From Sphingobacteriia bacterium (GTDB taxonomy: Bacteria > Bacteroidota > Bacteroidia > Chitinophagales > Chitinophagaceae): DNA of 64,000 bases. Each line of letters opens with the position of its first letter. Position 1 is the stretch's first letter. Of this stretch, positions 27,429 to 37,956 are shown piece by piece. The position numbers were made by a program, and so were the translations under genes. The notes below the pieces were generated by a model. The model had not been told where the DNA came from, made no database searches, and was given only the letters and a program-made list of their open reading frames with translations. The DNA lies in NCBI GenBank assembly GCA_947452295.1, contig CANGCK010000007.1, positions 20,419 to 84,418 of the forward strand, in the 5' to 3' direction.

Positions 27429-29684
27429 CTAATTCTCAGTTTCAAATCGATCAACCGTTTGAATTCCTGACAAAGATTTTAATCGGTACACCAATTCTTC
27501 CAATTCTTCTTTATCGTGAACAAAAACCTTGATGGTTCCTTCAAATAAGCCCTCTTTAGAGTCGATACTTAAGCCTGCAATATTTATGCGTAAATCGCCA
27601 CTAATGATATTCGTAATTTTATTAATCACACCTACATCATCTATGCCAATAATACTTAAGCCCGTTAAGAAGGAAATTTCTTTATTTTTAGCCCACTTGG
27701 TTTTTACCACTCTATGCCCATAATTAGCCAATAATTGAGTAGCATTGGGGCAACTAGTGCGGTGAATAATTAATCCTTTGCCGGTACTTACAAATCCAAA
27801 TACATCATCTCCCGGAATCGGGTGACAGCATTTTGCTAGATTGTACATGATTTTGTCGCTGCTCTCCCCAAAAATAATCAGCTCCGACTCTTTTTTATCA
27901 AATTTTTGAACAGGCGGCTGGTCTGTAGGATGTTCAATAAATAAGGGTTTTGGCTTGGGTATTTCAATTTTATCACCTAAAACCTGAAATTCTTTTAATT
28001 CTTTTAAGTCGATGAATTTGGTGGCAATCCTATAATGTAGGTCTAAGGAAGAGGTTAATTTATAGTAATGCACCAGTTCTTCAATATTATGGTGACTGTA
28101 AGCAGCCCCCATGCCCTCTAAGCGACGTTGCAATATATATTTGCCGTCTTCTGCAATTTTTCTCTTTTCTTCTCTTAACGAATCTTTGATTTTATTTTTT
28201 GCCTTTGCGGTAACTACCAAATTCAACCAATCTTCAGTTGGCTTTTGCTTATTACTGGTAATAATCTCAATTTGATCGCCACTTTTTAATTTATGACCAA
28301 TTGGCACCAATTTATGGTGCACTTTAGCGCCAATGCATTTTGTGCCGATGGCAGAATGAATGGCAAAGGCAAAATCTAATGCAGTACTTCCAGTGGGCAG
28401 CATTTTTACCTCACCTTTAGGAGTGTACACATAAATCTCTTCTGCTAAAAAAGAAGTTTTAAAATCTTGTAAAAAATCTACCCCATCTGCATCAGGTGAG
28501 CCAAGAACCTCTCTTATTTGGCCAAACCACTTATCAAAACGGTCTTCACTATTGGTTTCTTCTTTATACTTATAATGTGCTGCTAAACCTTTTTCTGCAA
28601 TTTCATTCATTCTCTTGGTGCGAATTTGCACTTCTACCCACTTTCCCTGTGGCCCCATTACAGTGGTGTGCAAAGCTTCATAACCATTACTTTTTGGATT
28701 GCTAAGCCAATCACGTAAGCGCTCGGGAGAGGGGTTGTATTCATCAGTAACCATTGAGTATACTTTCCAGCAATCTTCTTTTTCTTTTTCAGGTGGCGAG
28801 ATTAAAATTACCCGAATAGCAAAGAGGTCATACACTTCTTCAAAAGCAACAGCTTTCTTTTTAATTTTATTCCAGATAGAGTGAATGCTCTTAGGGCGAC
28901 CATAAATTTCAAAATCAAAATTTCCTCCTAATAATTTTTCTTTTAAAGGTCTTATAAACTCATTAATGTAGCGAGTTCTCTCTCGCTTCGTTTCGGCCAG
29001 TTTTTTGGCAATGTCCTTATAAGCTTCCGGTTCCATGTATTTCATGGAAAGGTCTTCTAACTCTGTTTTAATATTATACAATCCCATTCTATGTGCTAGG
29101 GGAGCGTAAACCCAAACAGTTTCAGAAGCTATTTTTAACTGTTTCTCGCGCTTCATATGTTCTAATGTGCGCATATTGTGTAAACGATCGGCTAGTTTTA
29201 TTAGTATTACGCGCGGATCATCAGTGAGGGTAAGTAAAATTTTCTTGAAGTTTTCGGCTTGCTGGCTTGTATTGGTGTCTATCACCCCCGAAATTTTGGT
29301 AAGGCCGTCTACAATTTTGGCAATTTCAATGCCAAACTCCATTTCCACATCTTCTAATGTAATATCGGTATCTTCTACTGTATCGTGTAAAAGCGCACAA
29401 ATGGTACTTCTTACCCCTAAGCCAATTTCTTCAACACAAATCATAGCCACTGCAATAGGGTGTATAATATAAGGCTCGCCGCTTTTACGCCGCATGGTTT
29501 TATGGGCATTGGCAGCCATCTCAAATGCAGTTCTCATTAATTCTTTATCGCCCTTTTTTAGTTTAGGCCTGAGACTTTTTAAAAGGGCACGGTAATGCCT
29601 AATGATGTCTTTTTTCTCTTGTTCTTCATTCAGCATATATTTTGCCGCCGCCGGTTCCATATTCGATGCTTGCACTTCGTCCAT
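27429..29684 (-). CDS. Bifunctional RelA/SpoT (p)ppGpp synthetase/hydrolase
   Basis: This long Rsh protein controls the stringent response. In order it has an HD hydrolase domain (HPIAVAMICVEE, LLHDTVEDTD with the catalytic His-Asp and Glu-Asp), a synthetase domain (FEIYGRPKSIHSIWNKIKKK, EVYDLFAIRVI), a TGS domain (VYTPKGEVKMLPTGSTALDFAFAIHS), a helical/zinc-finger part with CCHPIPGDD, and a C-terminal ACT domain. Both catalytic domains look intact, as in Rel/SpoT enzymes. I start at ATG 29684 (MDEVQASNMEP, 751 residues); the track adds 24 unlikely residues. A near -7 box (TATATTCG) lies upstream. It is divergent from the ABC exporter. Confidence 0.94.
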   Translation of the reverse strand: MDEVQASNMEPAAAKYMLNEEQEKKDIIRHYRALLKSLRPKLKKGDKELMRTAFEMAANAHKTMRRKSGEPYIIHPIAVAMICVEEIGLGVRSTICALLHDTVEDTDITLEDVEMEFGIEIAKIVDGLTKISGVIDTNTSQQAENFKKILLTLTDDPRVILIKLADRLHNMRTLEHMKREKQLKIASETVWVYAPLAHRMGLYNIKTELEDLSMKYMEPEAYKDIAKKLAETKRERTRYINEFIRPLKEKLLGGNFDFEIYGRPKSIHSIWNKIKKKAVAFEEVYDLFAIRVILISPPEKEKEDCWKVYSMVTDEYNPSPERLRDWLSNPKSNGYEALHTTVMGPQGKWVEVQIRTKRMNEIAEKGLAAHYKYKEETNSEDRFDKWFGQIREVLGSPDADGVDFLQDFKTSFLAEEIYVYTPKGEVKMLPTGSTALDFAFAIHSAIGTKCIGAKVHHKLVPIGHKLKSGDQIEIITSNKQKPTEDWLNLVVTAKAKNKIKDSLREEKRKIAEDGKYILQRRLEGMGAAYSHHNIEELVHYYKLTSSLDLHYRIATKFIDLKELKEFQVLGDKIEIPKPKPLFIEHPTDQPPVQKFDKKESELIIFGESSDKIMYNLAKCCHPIPGDDVFGFVSTGKGLIIHRTSCPNATQLLANYGHRVVKTKWAKNKEISFLTGLSIIGIDDVGVINKITNIISGDLRINIAGLSIDSKEGLFEGTIKVFVHDKEELEELVYRLKSLSGIQTVDRFETEN

Positions 29685-29757
29685 ACAATACGAATATAAA
29701 TTAAAAAATTGTAGCGGATGGGAGAGAATTCGAATTTTTAATTCCTCATTACTCAAC

Positions 29758-29765
29758 TACCTTTG
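29758..29765 (+). promoter_or_regulatory. Putative -7 element of the ABC exporter gene
   Basis: TACCTTTG matches TAnnTTTG exactly and ends 11 bases before the ATG at 29777, which predicts a leader of only a few bases. Confidence 0.45.
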
Positions 29766-29776
29766 TAATTATAATT

Positions 29777-31594
29777 ATGACAACAACTCCAAAAAAGAAA
29801 GTAGTTGACTTTAGGTTGCTAAAAAGAATATTTTACTTTGTTAATCCTTATAAAATCTATTTTTTTGTTAGCCTACTACTGGCCATCTTAATGGCAATGG
29901 CATCACCTGTAAGGCCCTATTTAATTCAGCTAACTGTAAATACGGCCATTGGTAAAAACAATTCGTTACCCAATTGGGTACAATGGGTATTATTTGGTAC
30001 AGACCTCTCTGATGTGAGTAAATTTATCATTGCCATCACCCTTTTTCAAATAGCTTTTTTAGTAATTGAAACCATTATCCGATTCCTCTTTTCTTTTATC
30101 ACCGCTTGGATGGGACAAAATGTAGTAAAAGATTTACGCGTAGCAGTCTATAAAAAAATATTGGGATTAAATCTCCGCCAGTTCGATCAAACACCTATTG
30201 GAACCCTTACTACTCGAACAATTAACGACATAGAAAGCATTAATGATATTTTCTCTGACGGGTTAATTCCAATAATTTCAGACTTACTTACCATAATTAT
30301 TACATTGGGTACCATGTTTTGGATGGATTGGCGCTTAACGTTTATTAGTTTAATTCCATTCCCCATCATGTTAATTGCTACTTACTACTTTAAAGAAAGC
30401 GTTAATAAAAGTTTCACACAAGTACGCAATGCAGTAGCCGCATTAAATGCTTTTGTGCAAGAACATATTACAGGAATGCAAGTGGTACAAGCATTTGCGG
30501 CAGAGGAAAAAGAAATGAATGCGTTCAAAAAAATCAATGAAAAGCACCGTGATGCCAACATAAATGCAATTTTTGCTTATTCAGTTTTCTTTCCTATTGT
30601 AGAAATAGTATTAGCAGTAAGTACCGGCTTATTGGTTTGGTGGATAGCCGATCGTTCTCTAAATGCAGGTATGTTGGTTGCATTTATTTTGTTTCTCAAT
30701 CAAATTTTTAGACCACTTAGAGTGATAGCCGACAAGTTTAATGTATTACAAATGGGTATGATAGCAGCCGAAAGGGTATTTAAGGTATTAGAAAATACCG
30801 ATGAATTACCCAAGAACACTGAAAACGCGTTTAGCCCTGCTCATTTAAAGGGCGAAGTAGTATTCAACAATGTATCATTTGCCTACCAAGCCAATAATTA
30901 TGTTTTAAAACACCTCAATTTCCATGTAAAAGCAGGAGAAACTGTTGCGCTTGTAGGACATACAGGCAGCGGAAAAACATCCATCATTAGTTTGTTGAAT
31001 CGCTTATATCAAATACAAGAAGGTATTATAAGTGTTGATGGTATTTCAATTGATCAATATGATATAAATAGGCTTCGCCGAGGTATTGGTGTGGTATTAC
31101 AAGATGTATTTCTTTTTTCAGGTTCCGTTTTCGATAATATAACCCTGCATGATCCCGAAATAACAATGCAACAAGTAGAAGAAGCAGCTAAAATGATTGG
31201 CGTGCACAACTTTATTATGCAATTACCCGGAGGCTATCAGTACAAAGTAATGGAGAGAGGAAGTACCCTTAGCCTAGGACAGCGGCAATTATTGTCATTT
31301 ATTAGAGCTTTACTGTTTAACCCTGCTATCTTAATTCTAGACGAAGCAACTTCATCTATCGATACCGAAAGTGAACAGTTAATTGAAAAAGCAATCGACA
31401 CATTAATTGCTGGCAGAACATCTATCATTATTGCACATCGATTAAGTACAATTCGTAAAGCAGATAAGATTATTGTATTAGATAAAGGTGAAATAAAAGA
31501 AATGGGTAATCATGAATCGCTCTTGCAATTAGGAGGCTTTTATGCTCAATTGCACGAAAAACAGTTTAGAGAAAAAAACGCTGCCAATCAATAA
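29777..31594 (+). CDS. ABC exporter, fused permease and ATPase (MsbA/multidrug type)
   Basis: The 605-residue half-transporter would act as a dimer. The N-terminal six-helix transmembrane domain spans about residues 20-330. The ATPase domain has Walker A GHTGSGKTS (about 394-402), Q-loop LQDVFLFSG, signature LSLGQRQ (about 498), Walker B ILILDEATS (about 517) and switch His IIAHRLST. Such Bacteroidota exporters are annotated as lipid A or multidrug exporters; the substrate cannot be told from the sequence. It is followed after nine bases by the YdeI/CDGSH gene, so the two may share a transcript. Confidence 0.93.
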   Translation: MTTTPKKKVVDFRLLKRIFYFVNPYKIYFFVSLLLAILMAMASPVRPYLIQLTVNTAIGKNNSLPNWVQWVLFGTDLSDVSKFIIAITLFQIAFLVIETIIRFLFSFITAWMGQNVVKDLRVAVYKKILGLNLRQFDQTPIGTLTTRTINDIESINDIFSDGLIPIISDLLTIIITLGTMFWMDWRLTFISLIPFPIMLIATYYFKESVNKSFTQVRNAVAALNAFVQEHITGMQVVQAFAAEEKEMNAFKKINEKHRDANINAIFAYSVFFPIVEIVLAVSTGLLVWWIADRSLNAGMLVAFILFLNQIFRPLRVIADKFNVLQMGMIAAERVFKVLENTDELPKNTENAFSPAHLKGEVVFNNVSFAYQANNYVLKHLNFHVKAGETVALVGHTGSGKTSIISLLNRLYQIQEGIISVDGISIDQYDINRLRRGIGVVLQDVFLFSGSVFDNITLHDPEITMQQVEEAAKMIGVHNFIMQLPGGYQYKVMERGSTLSLGQRQLLSFIRALLFNPAILILDEATSSIDTESEQLIEKAIDTLIAGRTSIIIAHRLSTIRKADKIIVLDKGEIKEMGNHESLLQLGGFYAQLHEKQFREKNAANQ

Positions 31595-31603
31595 ATAAAT
31601 ACC

Positions 31604-32260
31604 ATGAACCCTAAAGTAGATGAACTATTAAGTAAAGCAAAAAACTGGCCCAATGAACTGGCATTGCTGAGAAAAATATTGCTTCAAAGTCAACTAACCG
31701 AAGAAATTAAATGGGGTAGTCCTTGTTATACATTTCAAGGTAATAACATCTTGATGTTACATGGTTTTAAAGCATTTTGTGCAGTAAGCTTTTTTAAAGG
31801 TGCATTATTAAAAGACAGTGAAAGCTTATTGGTTAAACCAGGTGAAAATACGCAATTGGGCAGGCAAATTCAATTTACCCAATTACAAGAAATAAAAAAA
31901 ATGTCAGCCGTTATACAAGCGTATATTAAAGAAGCCATTGAAGTTGAGCAAAAAGGAATAAAACAAGCACCAGCAAATAGTTCAGAAAACACTATACCAA
32001 TTGAATTTCAGGAAATATTAAATAAAAATACAATACTTAGAAAAGCTTTCGAAAAATTAACACCAGGTAGACAAAGGGCTTATTTGCTATATTTTTCTGC
32101 ACCCAAACAATCTGGAACAAAAATTACGCGAATTGAAAAATATACCCAGCAAATCATAAATGGCAAAGGCATTAATGATTGCACTTGTGGATTGTCTAAA
32201 AAAATGCCCGGTTGTGATGGATCACATAAACTACTCCACACAATTAAAACACCACATTGA
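31604..32260 (+). CDS. DUF1801/YdeI (OmdA-like) protein with a C-terminal CDGSH iron-sulfur motif
   Basis: The protein has 218 residues. The first part (about 15-115) is a DUF1801-type domain (LTEEIKWGSPCYTFQGNNILMLHGFK). The middle (about 130-188) is the YdeI/OmpD-associated region (RQRAYLLYFSAPKQ, TRIEKYTQQI). The last 30 residues contain CTCGLSKKMPGCDGSH, an exact match to the mitoNEET-type CDGSH pattern C-x-C-x2-S/T-x3-P-x-C-D-G-S-H (Cys193, Cys195, Cys204, His208), which holds a redox-active [2Fe-2S] cluster. No signal peptide is seen, so it is cytoplasmic. Cluster binding is predicted with good confidence from the motif; the biological role is unknown. Nine bases separate it from the ABC exporter. 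Confidence 0.85.
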   Translation: MNPKVDELLSKAKNWPNELALLRKILLQSQLTEEIKWGSPCYTFQGNNILMLHGFKAFCAVSFFKGALLKDSESLLVKPGENTQLGRQIQFTQLQEIKKMSAVIQAYIKEAIEVEQKGIKQAPANSSENTIPIEFQEILNKNTILRKAFEKLTPGRQRAYLLYFSAPKQSGTKITRIEKYTQQIINGKGINDCTCGLSKKMPGCDGSHKLLHTIKTPH

Positions 32261-32355
32261 TATTTAACTTTATTTTAATGTTTTGTTAATTAAGCTAAAG
32301 TGGTAATAAACAACTAGTATTCTATAATACTTTCATTGCTGAAAAAATCTATTGA

Positions 32356-32814
32356 ATGATCAATAAAATTTGCATCCTAGTTGCCGTAGTAGTTTTAAGT
32401 ATGAACATGTTAAATGCTCAAACACTCCAACAAGTTCCATTTAAATTGGCCAAACATTATTTTGTAAAAAACAATGTAAAAACCGACCAACTGAAGCAAT
32501 ATAAAATTACTTCGCAAAAGGAGTTTGATAAATTATTTGGCGCTGCTGTGGTGATGGGTAAAGATGGCGCACCTACAAAGATTGATTTTAAGAAAGAGAT
32601 TGTAATAGCGGTTGTAGGGGCTGAAACTTCAATTGCAACTGAATTCATACCAGAAAACATATTAGCCAATTTTGTGGCAACAGGCAAATCAACCCTGGTA
32701 TTTCAATACAAAACGCAATTGGGTAAAACCAATAGTTTCACCGTGGTACCAAATGTTATTGTTGTGGTAGACAGAAAGTATATTGGTTATGCAGTAAAAT
32801 TAAAAGGGCAATAA
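32356..32814 (+). CDS. Secreted protein of unknown function, faintly PrcB-like
   Basis: The 152-residue protein has a signal peptide (ICILVAVVVLSMNMLNAQ). The mature part has a pattern of ITSQKEFDKLFG, IDFKKEIVIAVVGAE and VPNVIVVVDRKYIGYAVKL, which is reminiscent of the small PrcB C-terminal-like beta domain, but the match is weak and made by eye. It is likely periplasmic. No operon partner is evident, with 95 bases before it and 79 after. Confidence 0.65.
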   Translation: MINKICILVAVVVLSMNMLNAQTLQQVPFKLAKHYFVKNNVKTDQLKQYKITSQKEFDKLFGAAVVMGKDGAPTKIDFKKEIVIAVVGAETSIATEFIPENILANFVATGKSTLVFQYKTQLGKTNSFTVVPNVIVVVDRKYIGYAVKLKGQ

Positions 32815-32893
32815 TTGAAGATATTAGCTAATAAATAATATCAGTAAAATTATTGATTTGACGTAAATTGTAATTTTAATCAAGATAAAGAGA

Positions 32894-33106
32894 ATGGGAA
32901 AGCAACAACATATTAATGATGGTAGAACTCAAATAGTATTGGAAGAGCGTAATCAGGCCCAATATGGATTTAGATTTCGTTCAGAAGATGAAAAACTTCT
33001 TGAGGATATTTTCAGGTCAGATAAAGAAAAATTATCACTTTTCACTGATATGTTGTGCCGGGAGAAGATGTTTAACGAAATAAGAGTTAATACTAGAACT
33101 TTTTAA
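32894..33106 (+). CDS. Small hypothetical protein upstream of a nucleotidyltransferase
   Basis: This 70-residue soluble protein is rich in charged residues (SEDEKLLEDIFRSDKEKLSLF), predicted mostly helical after a short strand region (TQIVLEERNQAQYGFRFRS). It has no recognised domain. It stops eight bases before the nucleotidyltransferase start, so the two are almost surely co-transcribed. By position it could be the partner of a toxin-antitoxin-like pair, but nothing in its sequence proves this. Confidence 0.6.
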   Translation: MGKQQHINDGRTQIVLEERNQAQYGFRFRSEDEKLLEDIFRSDKEKLSLFTDMLCREKMFNEIRVNTRTF

Positions 33107-33114
33107 TAAGTATT

Positions 33115-33594
33115 ATGGATATTTTAAATAAAGATTTATTAAAATTTTGGGAGGAACTTCGTACACAAAATGTAAAATATATTATGATTGGTGGCTTTGC
33201 TACTCGTTTTCATGGTTATAATCGATCAACTGATGATTTAGATATTTGGTTAGAAGACACGCTGATTAATAGACAAAAATTACGAACAGCCTTTAAAAAT
33301 CTAGGATATGGCGATTATGCTTCAATAGAAACAATGCAGTTTGTTCCTGGATGGACTAGTTTTTATGCAGCAGGTATCGAATTAGATATTTTAACTTTTA
33401 TGAAGGGGTTAGAACACTTATCATTTGAGGATTGTTATCAGCATGCTTTTATTGCAACAATTGAAAATATTGATATTCCATTTTTGCATATTGACCATTT
33501 AATTTTAAATAAAAAAGCTGCAAACCGCCCAAAAGACCAATTGGATGTTATTTATTTAGAAAAAATCAAAGAAATCCGCGATAAAGGGCAATAA
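33115..33594 (+). CDS. Nucleotidyltransferase of the AbiEii/DUF6036-like type
   Basis: The 159-residue protein has the polymerase-beta-type nucleotidyltransferase start: YIMIGGFATRFHGYNRSTDDLDIWL, with the G-G and the paired acidic residues Asp41 and Asp43. A third possible acidic residue lies in IELDILTFM. The C-terminal helices (LILNKKAANRPKDQLDVIYLEKI) match the AbiEii/DUF6036 pattern, where a conserved Lys and R-x-KD-x-D occur. Such enzymes act as toxins in some abortive-infection systems, but many stand-alone members are uncharacterised. It follows the small ORF and ends 88 bases before atpB. Confidence 0.78.
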   Translation: MDILNKDLLKFWEELRTQNVKYIMIGGFATRFHGYNRSTDDLDIWLEDTLINRQKLRTAFKNLGYGDYASIETMQFVPGWTSFYAAGIELDILTFMKGLEHLSFEDCYQHAFIATIENIDIPFLHIDHLILNKKAANRPKDQLDVIYLEKIKEIRDKGQ

Positions 33595-33654
33595 ATTATC
33601 CAATAACTTTTCCTGTTTTTCATCAATTTGTATTCCTTTTTCCTGCCTTACCCT

Positions 33655-33662
33655 TATCTTTG
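33655..33662 (+). promoter_or_regulatory. Putative -7 element of the atp operon
   Basis: TATCTTTG matches TAnnTTTG exactly, 20 bases before the atpB ATG. A TTTG lies 24 bases upstream of it, longer than the usual 19-21 spacing. It suggests atpB is not only transcribed from the nucleotidyltransferase unit. Confidence 0.5.
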
Positions 33663-33682
33663 CCGCAAATTTCGAGAAGGGT

Positions 33683-35055
<1,373 letters not shown>

Positions 35056-35069
35056 TAGTACAACCTTTT

Positions 35070-35113
35070 TACTGCACCATGCGCAAAGGGCAAATGGTGC
35101 AGTAATATTTTTC
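35070..35113 (+). terminator. Intra-operon hairpin between atpE and atpF
   Basis: TACTGCACCAT pairs perfectly with ATGGTGCAGTA around a 13-base loop and is followed by ATATTTTT. It lies inside the atp operon, so it is more likely a partial terminator or mRNA-stabilising stem than a full stop. It would raise the amount of subunit c over downstream subunits. Confidence 0.65.
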
Positions 35114-35139
35114 TAATTTAGTAGATTTAAATATTTAAT

Positions 35140-35634
35140 ATGGAACTGTTATTACCCGGCTTAGGATTGTTGTTTTGGACTTTTGTTGCATTCCTAATTG
35201 TATTTTTTATTTTAAAAGCTTTTGCTTGGGGTACAATACTTACTTCATTAAAAGAAAGAGAAACTGGTATCGCTGATGCTATTGCTTCTGCCGATAAGGT
35301 AAAGGCTGAAATGGCTACATTGAAAAATGAGAACGAAGCAATGATGGCTAAAGCTCGTGAAGAAAGAGCAGTGATGATAAAGGAAGCCAAAGAAACAGCA
35401 GATAAAATGGTAGCAGACGCTAAAGAAAAAGCAAAGTCTGAATACGATAAAATTGTTGCTGATGCGCAAGTTGCTATTCTTCAACAAAAAAATGCTGCAC
35501 TTACCGATGTTAAAAATCAAGTGGGCGCCTTGGTAATTCAAGTTGCTGAAAAAGTGTTGAGCAGAGAATTATCTAATAAAGGAGAACAAGAAAACTATAT
35601 CAAACAATTAACCGAAGGTGTTAAATTGAATTAA
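35140..35634 (+). CDS. atpF: ATP synthase F0 subunit b
   Basis: The 164-residue peripheral-stalk subunit has one N-terminal membrane helix (LLFWTFVAFLIVFFILKAFAWG). A long charged helix follows, rich in Ala, Lys and Glu (KVKAEMATLKNENEAMMAKAREERAVMI), which forms the coiled-coil dimer, and a C-terminal part contacting delta (VAEKVLSRELSNKGEQENYIKQL). Length is normal. The stop is three bases before the atpH start. Confidence 0.95.
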   Translation: MELLLPGLGLLFWTFVAFLIVFFILKAFAWGTILTSLKERETGIADAIASADKVKAEMATLKNENEAMMAKAREERAVMIKEAKETADKMVADAKEKAKSEYDKIVADAQVAILQQKNAALTDVKNQVGALVIQVAEKVLSRELSNKGEQENYIKQLTEGVKLN

Positions 35635-35637
35635 TCC

Positions 35638-36198
35638 ATGCCAAATCCAAGATTAGCAGACAGATACGCCAAAAGCTTGATTGACCTTGCATCTGAAAAA
35701 AATATTTTAGAGGCAGTTTGTGAAGATATGCGTTATATACAGGCCTTGTGTAAGCAAAGTCGCGATTTTTTAAACTTACTACGTAGCCCAATTATTAAAC
35801 CCGATCAAAAAGGAAAATTAATAGATGCGGTTACTAATGATAAAGTAAATGCGCTAACAGCTGCTTTTAATAATCTATTAGTGAAGAAGGGGAGAGAAAG
35901 TGATTTACCTGAAATTGCAACTGCATTTATTAGCCAGTTTAACACATTGAAAGGAATTCATCAGGTTAAATTAACCACTGCCGTAGCAGTTTCTGAAGAG
36001 TTGAAAAAATCAATTCAAAACAAAGTTCAATCTGCTAATAACTTTGGAACTGTTGAATTAGAAACTGTAACAGACGAATCATTAATTGGTGGTTTTGTTT
36101 TAGAGTTTAATAATAAATTGGTTGATGCAAGTGTGGCGCATGATTTACGTGAAATCAAAAAGCAATTCTCTCAAAATTTATATATAGCGGATTTATAA
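35638..36198 (+). CDS. atpH: ATP synthase F1 subunit delta
   Basis: The 186-residue subunit links the b stalk to the alpha/beta head. N-terminal RLADRYAKSLIDLASEKN and the closing ESLIGGFVLEFNNKLVDASVAHDLREIKKQF are the family signatures. It lies three bases after atpF and 33 bases before atpA, clearly one operon. Confidence 0.95.
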   Translation: MPNPRLADRYAKSLIDLASEKNILEAVCEDMRYIQALCKQSRDFLNLLRSPIIKPDQKGKLIDAVTNDKVNALTAAFNNLLVKKGRESDLPEIATAFISQFNTLKGIHQVKLTTAVAVSEELKKSIQNKVQSANNFGTVELETVTDESLIGGFVLEFNNKLVDASVAHDLREIKKQFSQNLYIADL

Positions 36199-36231
36199 TC
36201 ATTATTACAAAAATTACTTAAACAATACAAA

Positions 36232-37809
36232 ATGGTAGACATTAAACCAGATGAAATATCAGCGATACTGAGACAACAACTCAGTAATTTCAACGCTTCT
36301 GCAGAACTTGAGGAAGTAGGTACCGTATTGCAAGTGGGTGATGGTATTGCCCGTGTATATGGATTAAACGGTGTAAGAAGTGGTGAGTTGGTTGTTTTTG
36401 AAAATGGCGTAAAAGCTATTGCATTGAACCTTGAAGAAGATAATGTGGGTGTGGTAATGATGGGCGAAAGTGGTTCTATTAAAGAAGGTGCAAAAGTTAA
36501 AAGAACCGGTCAAATTGCCTCCATTAAAGTTGGTGAAGGAGTAGTTGGGCGTGTTATTAATACATTGGGAGAACCAATAGATGGTAAAGGCCCAATTACC
36601 GGCGAATTATATGAAATGCCTTTAGAGCGTAAAGCACCAGGGGTAATTTATCGTGAGCCAGTAAAAGAACCATTACAAACTGGGATTAAAGCAATTGATG
36701 CAATGATTCCTGTAGGTCGTGGACAACGTGAGTTGGTTATTGGCGACCGTCAAACTGGCAAAACAGCTATTTGTATTGATACCATCATCAATCAGAAAGA
36801 ATTCTATGATGAAGGTAAACCAGTATATTGTATTTATGTAGCTGTTGGCCAAAAAGCTTCTACAGTTGCAGGGGTAATGAAAACATTGGCCGACAATGGC
36901 GCGATGGCTTACACAACTATTGTTGCTGCTTCTGCTTCCGATCCTGCTCCATTACAATTCTACGCTCCATTTGCGGGTGCTGCAATTGGTGAATTCTTCC
37001 GTGATACAGGTCGCCCTGCCCTGATTATTTATGATGATTTATCTAAACAAGCAGTAGCTTATCGTGAAGTTTCTTTGTTGTTAAGAAGACCACCAGGACG
37101 TGAAGCATATCCAGGTGACGTATTCTATTTACATAGCCGTTTATTGGAAAGAGCTGCCAAAGTTATTGCCAATGATGATGTTGCTAAGAACATGAATGAT
37201 CTTCCAGCTTCTATTAAACATTTGGTAAAAGGTGGTGGTTCTTTAACTGCATTGCCAATTATTGAAACACAAGCGGGCGACGTATCTGCATACATTCCTA
37301 CCAACGTAATTTCTATTACCGACGGACAAATTTTCTTAGAAGGTAACTTGTTTAATGCGGGTATACGTCCGGCAATTAACGTAGGTATCTCTGTAAGTCG
37401 TGTGGGTGGTAATGCACAGATTAAATCCATGAAGAAAGTGGCAGGTACTTTAAAATTAGACCAGGCTTTATACCGTGAGTTAGAAGCGTTTTCTAAATTT
37501 GGTGGTGACCTAGATGCTGCAACTAAGTCTGTAATCGACAAAGGTGCCAGAAACGTAGAAATTCTTAAGCAAGCTCAATACACTCCATTCTCTGTTGAGA
37601 AACAAGTAGCGATCATATACTTAGGAACGCAAGGTTTATTGCGTGAAGTAGCTGTAAGAAAAGTTAAAGAATTTGAAGCACATTTCTTAATGGAAATGGA
37701 AAACAAATTACCTGATGTATTAGCTGAATTCAAGAAAGGTAATTTAACAGACGAAAGTTTAAAGAAAATGACCGATTTAGCTGCAACTTTGGTTCCGCAG
37801 TATAAATAG
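36232..37809 (+). CDS. atpA: ATP synthase F1 subunit alpha
   Basis: The 525-residue non-catalytic head subunit has a beta-barrel N-terminus ([21 protein letters not shown]), Walker [10 protein letters not shown], Walker B-like ALIIYDDLS and the signature [19 protein letters not shown]. The arginine finger lies in the [10 protein letters not shown] region. It is the last gene of this block. In most Bacteroidota atpG (gamma) follows at once; here a terminator and an unrelated gene follow instead. The beta and epsilon genes are usually elsewhere in this phylum. Confidence 0.97.
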   Translation: MVDIKPDEISAILRQQLSNFNASAELEEVGTVLQVGDGIARVYGLNGVRSGELVVFENGVKAIALNLEEDNVGVVMMGESGSIKEGAKVKRTGQIASIKVGEGVVGRVINTLGEPIDGKGPITGELYEMPLERKAPGVIYREPVKEPLQTGIKAIDAMIPVGRGQRELVIGDRQTGKTAICIDTIINQKEFYDEGKPVYCIYVAVGQKASTVAGVMKTLADNGAMAYTTIVAASASDPAPLQFYAPFAGAAIGEFFRDTGRPALIIYDDLSKQAVAYREVSLLLRRPPGREAYPGDVFYLHSRLLERAAKVIANDDVAKNMNDLPASIKHLVKGGGSLTALPIIETQAGDVSAYIPTNVISITDGQIFLEGNLFNAGIRPAINVGISVSRVGGNAQIKSMKKVAGTLKLDQALYRELEAFSKFGGDLDAATKSVIDKGARNVEILKQAQYTPFSVEKQVAIIYLGTQGLLREVAVRKVKEFEAHFLMEMENKLPDVLAEFKKGNLTDESLKKMTDLAATLVPQYK

Positions 37810-37829
37810 TAAGTTAATAATACATATTA

Positions 37830-37867
37830 TAATCCCGTAACAATTAATTTTGCTACGGGATTTTTTA
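37830..37867 (+). terminator. Rho-independent terminator ending the atp operon
   Basis: AATCCCGTA pairs with TACGGGATT around a loop and is followed by TTTTTT, 21 bases after the atpA stop. Confidence 0.85.
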
Positions 37868-37956
37868 ATTATTTCAACTCCTCTTTATAAATTCAAAATA
37901 ATTTAGCTTTAATAGCGTTTTATATTCTACCAATAATTTCCTAAAACCAAAACCCA

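Noticed and set aside
37125-37541. 138-residue minus-strand ORF opposite atpA
   Set aside because: Shadow of a highly conserved gene with no independent support. The same reasoning applies to the other antisense ORFs in the track.
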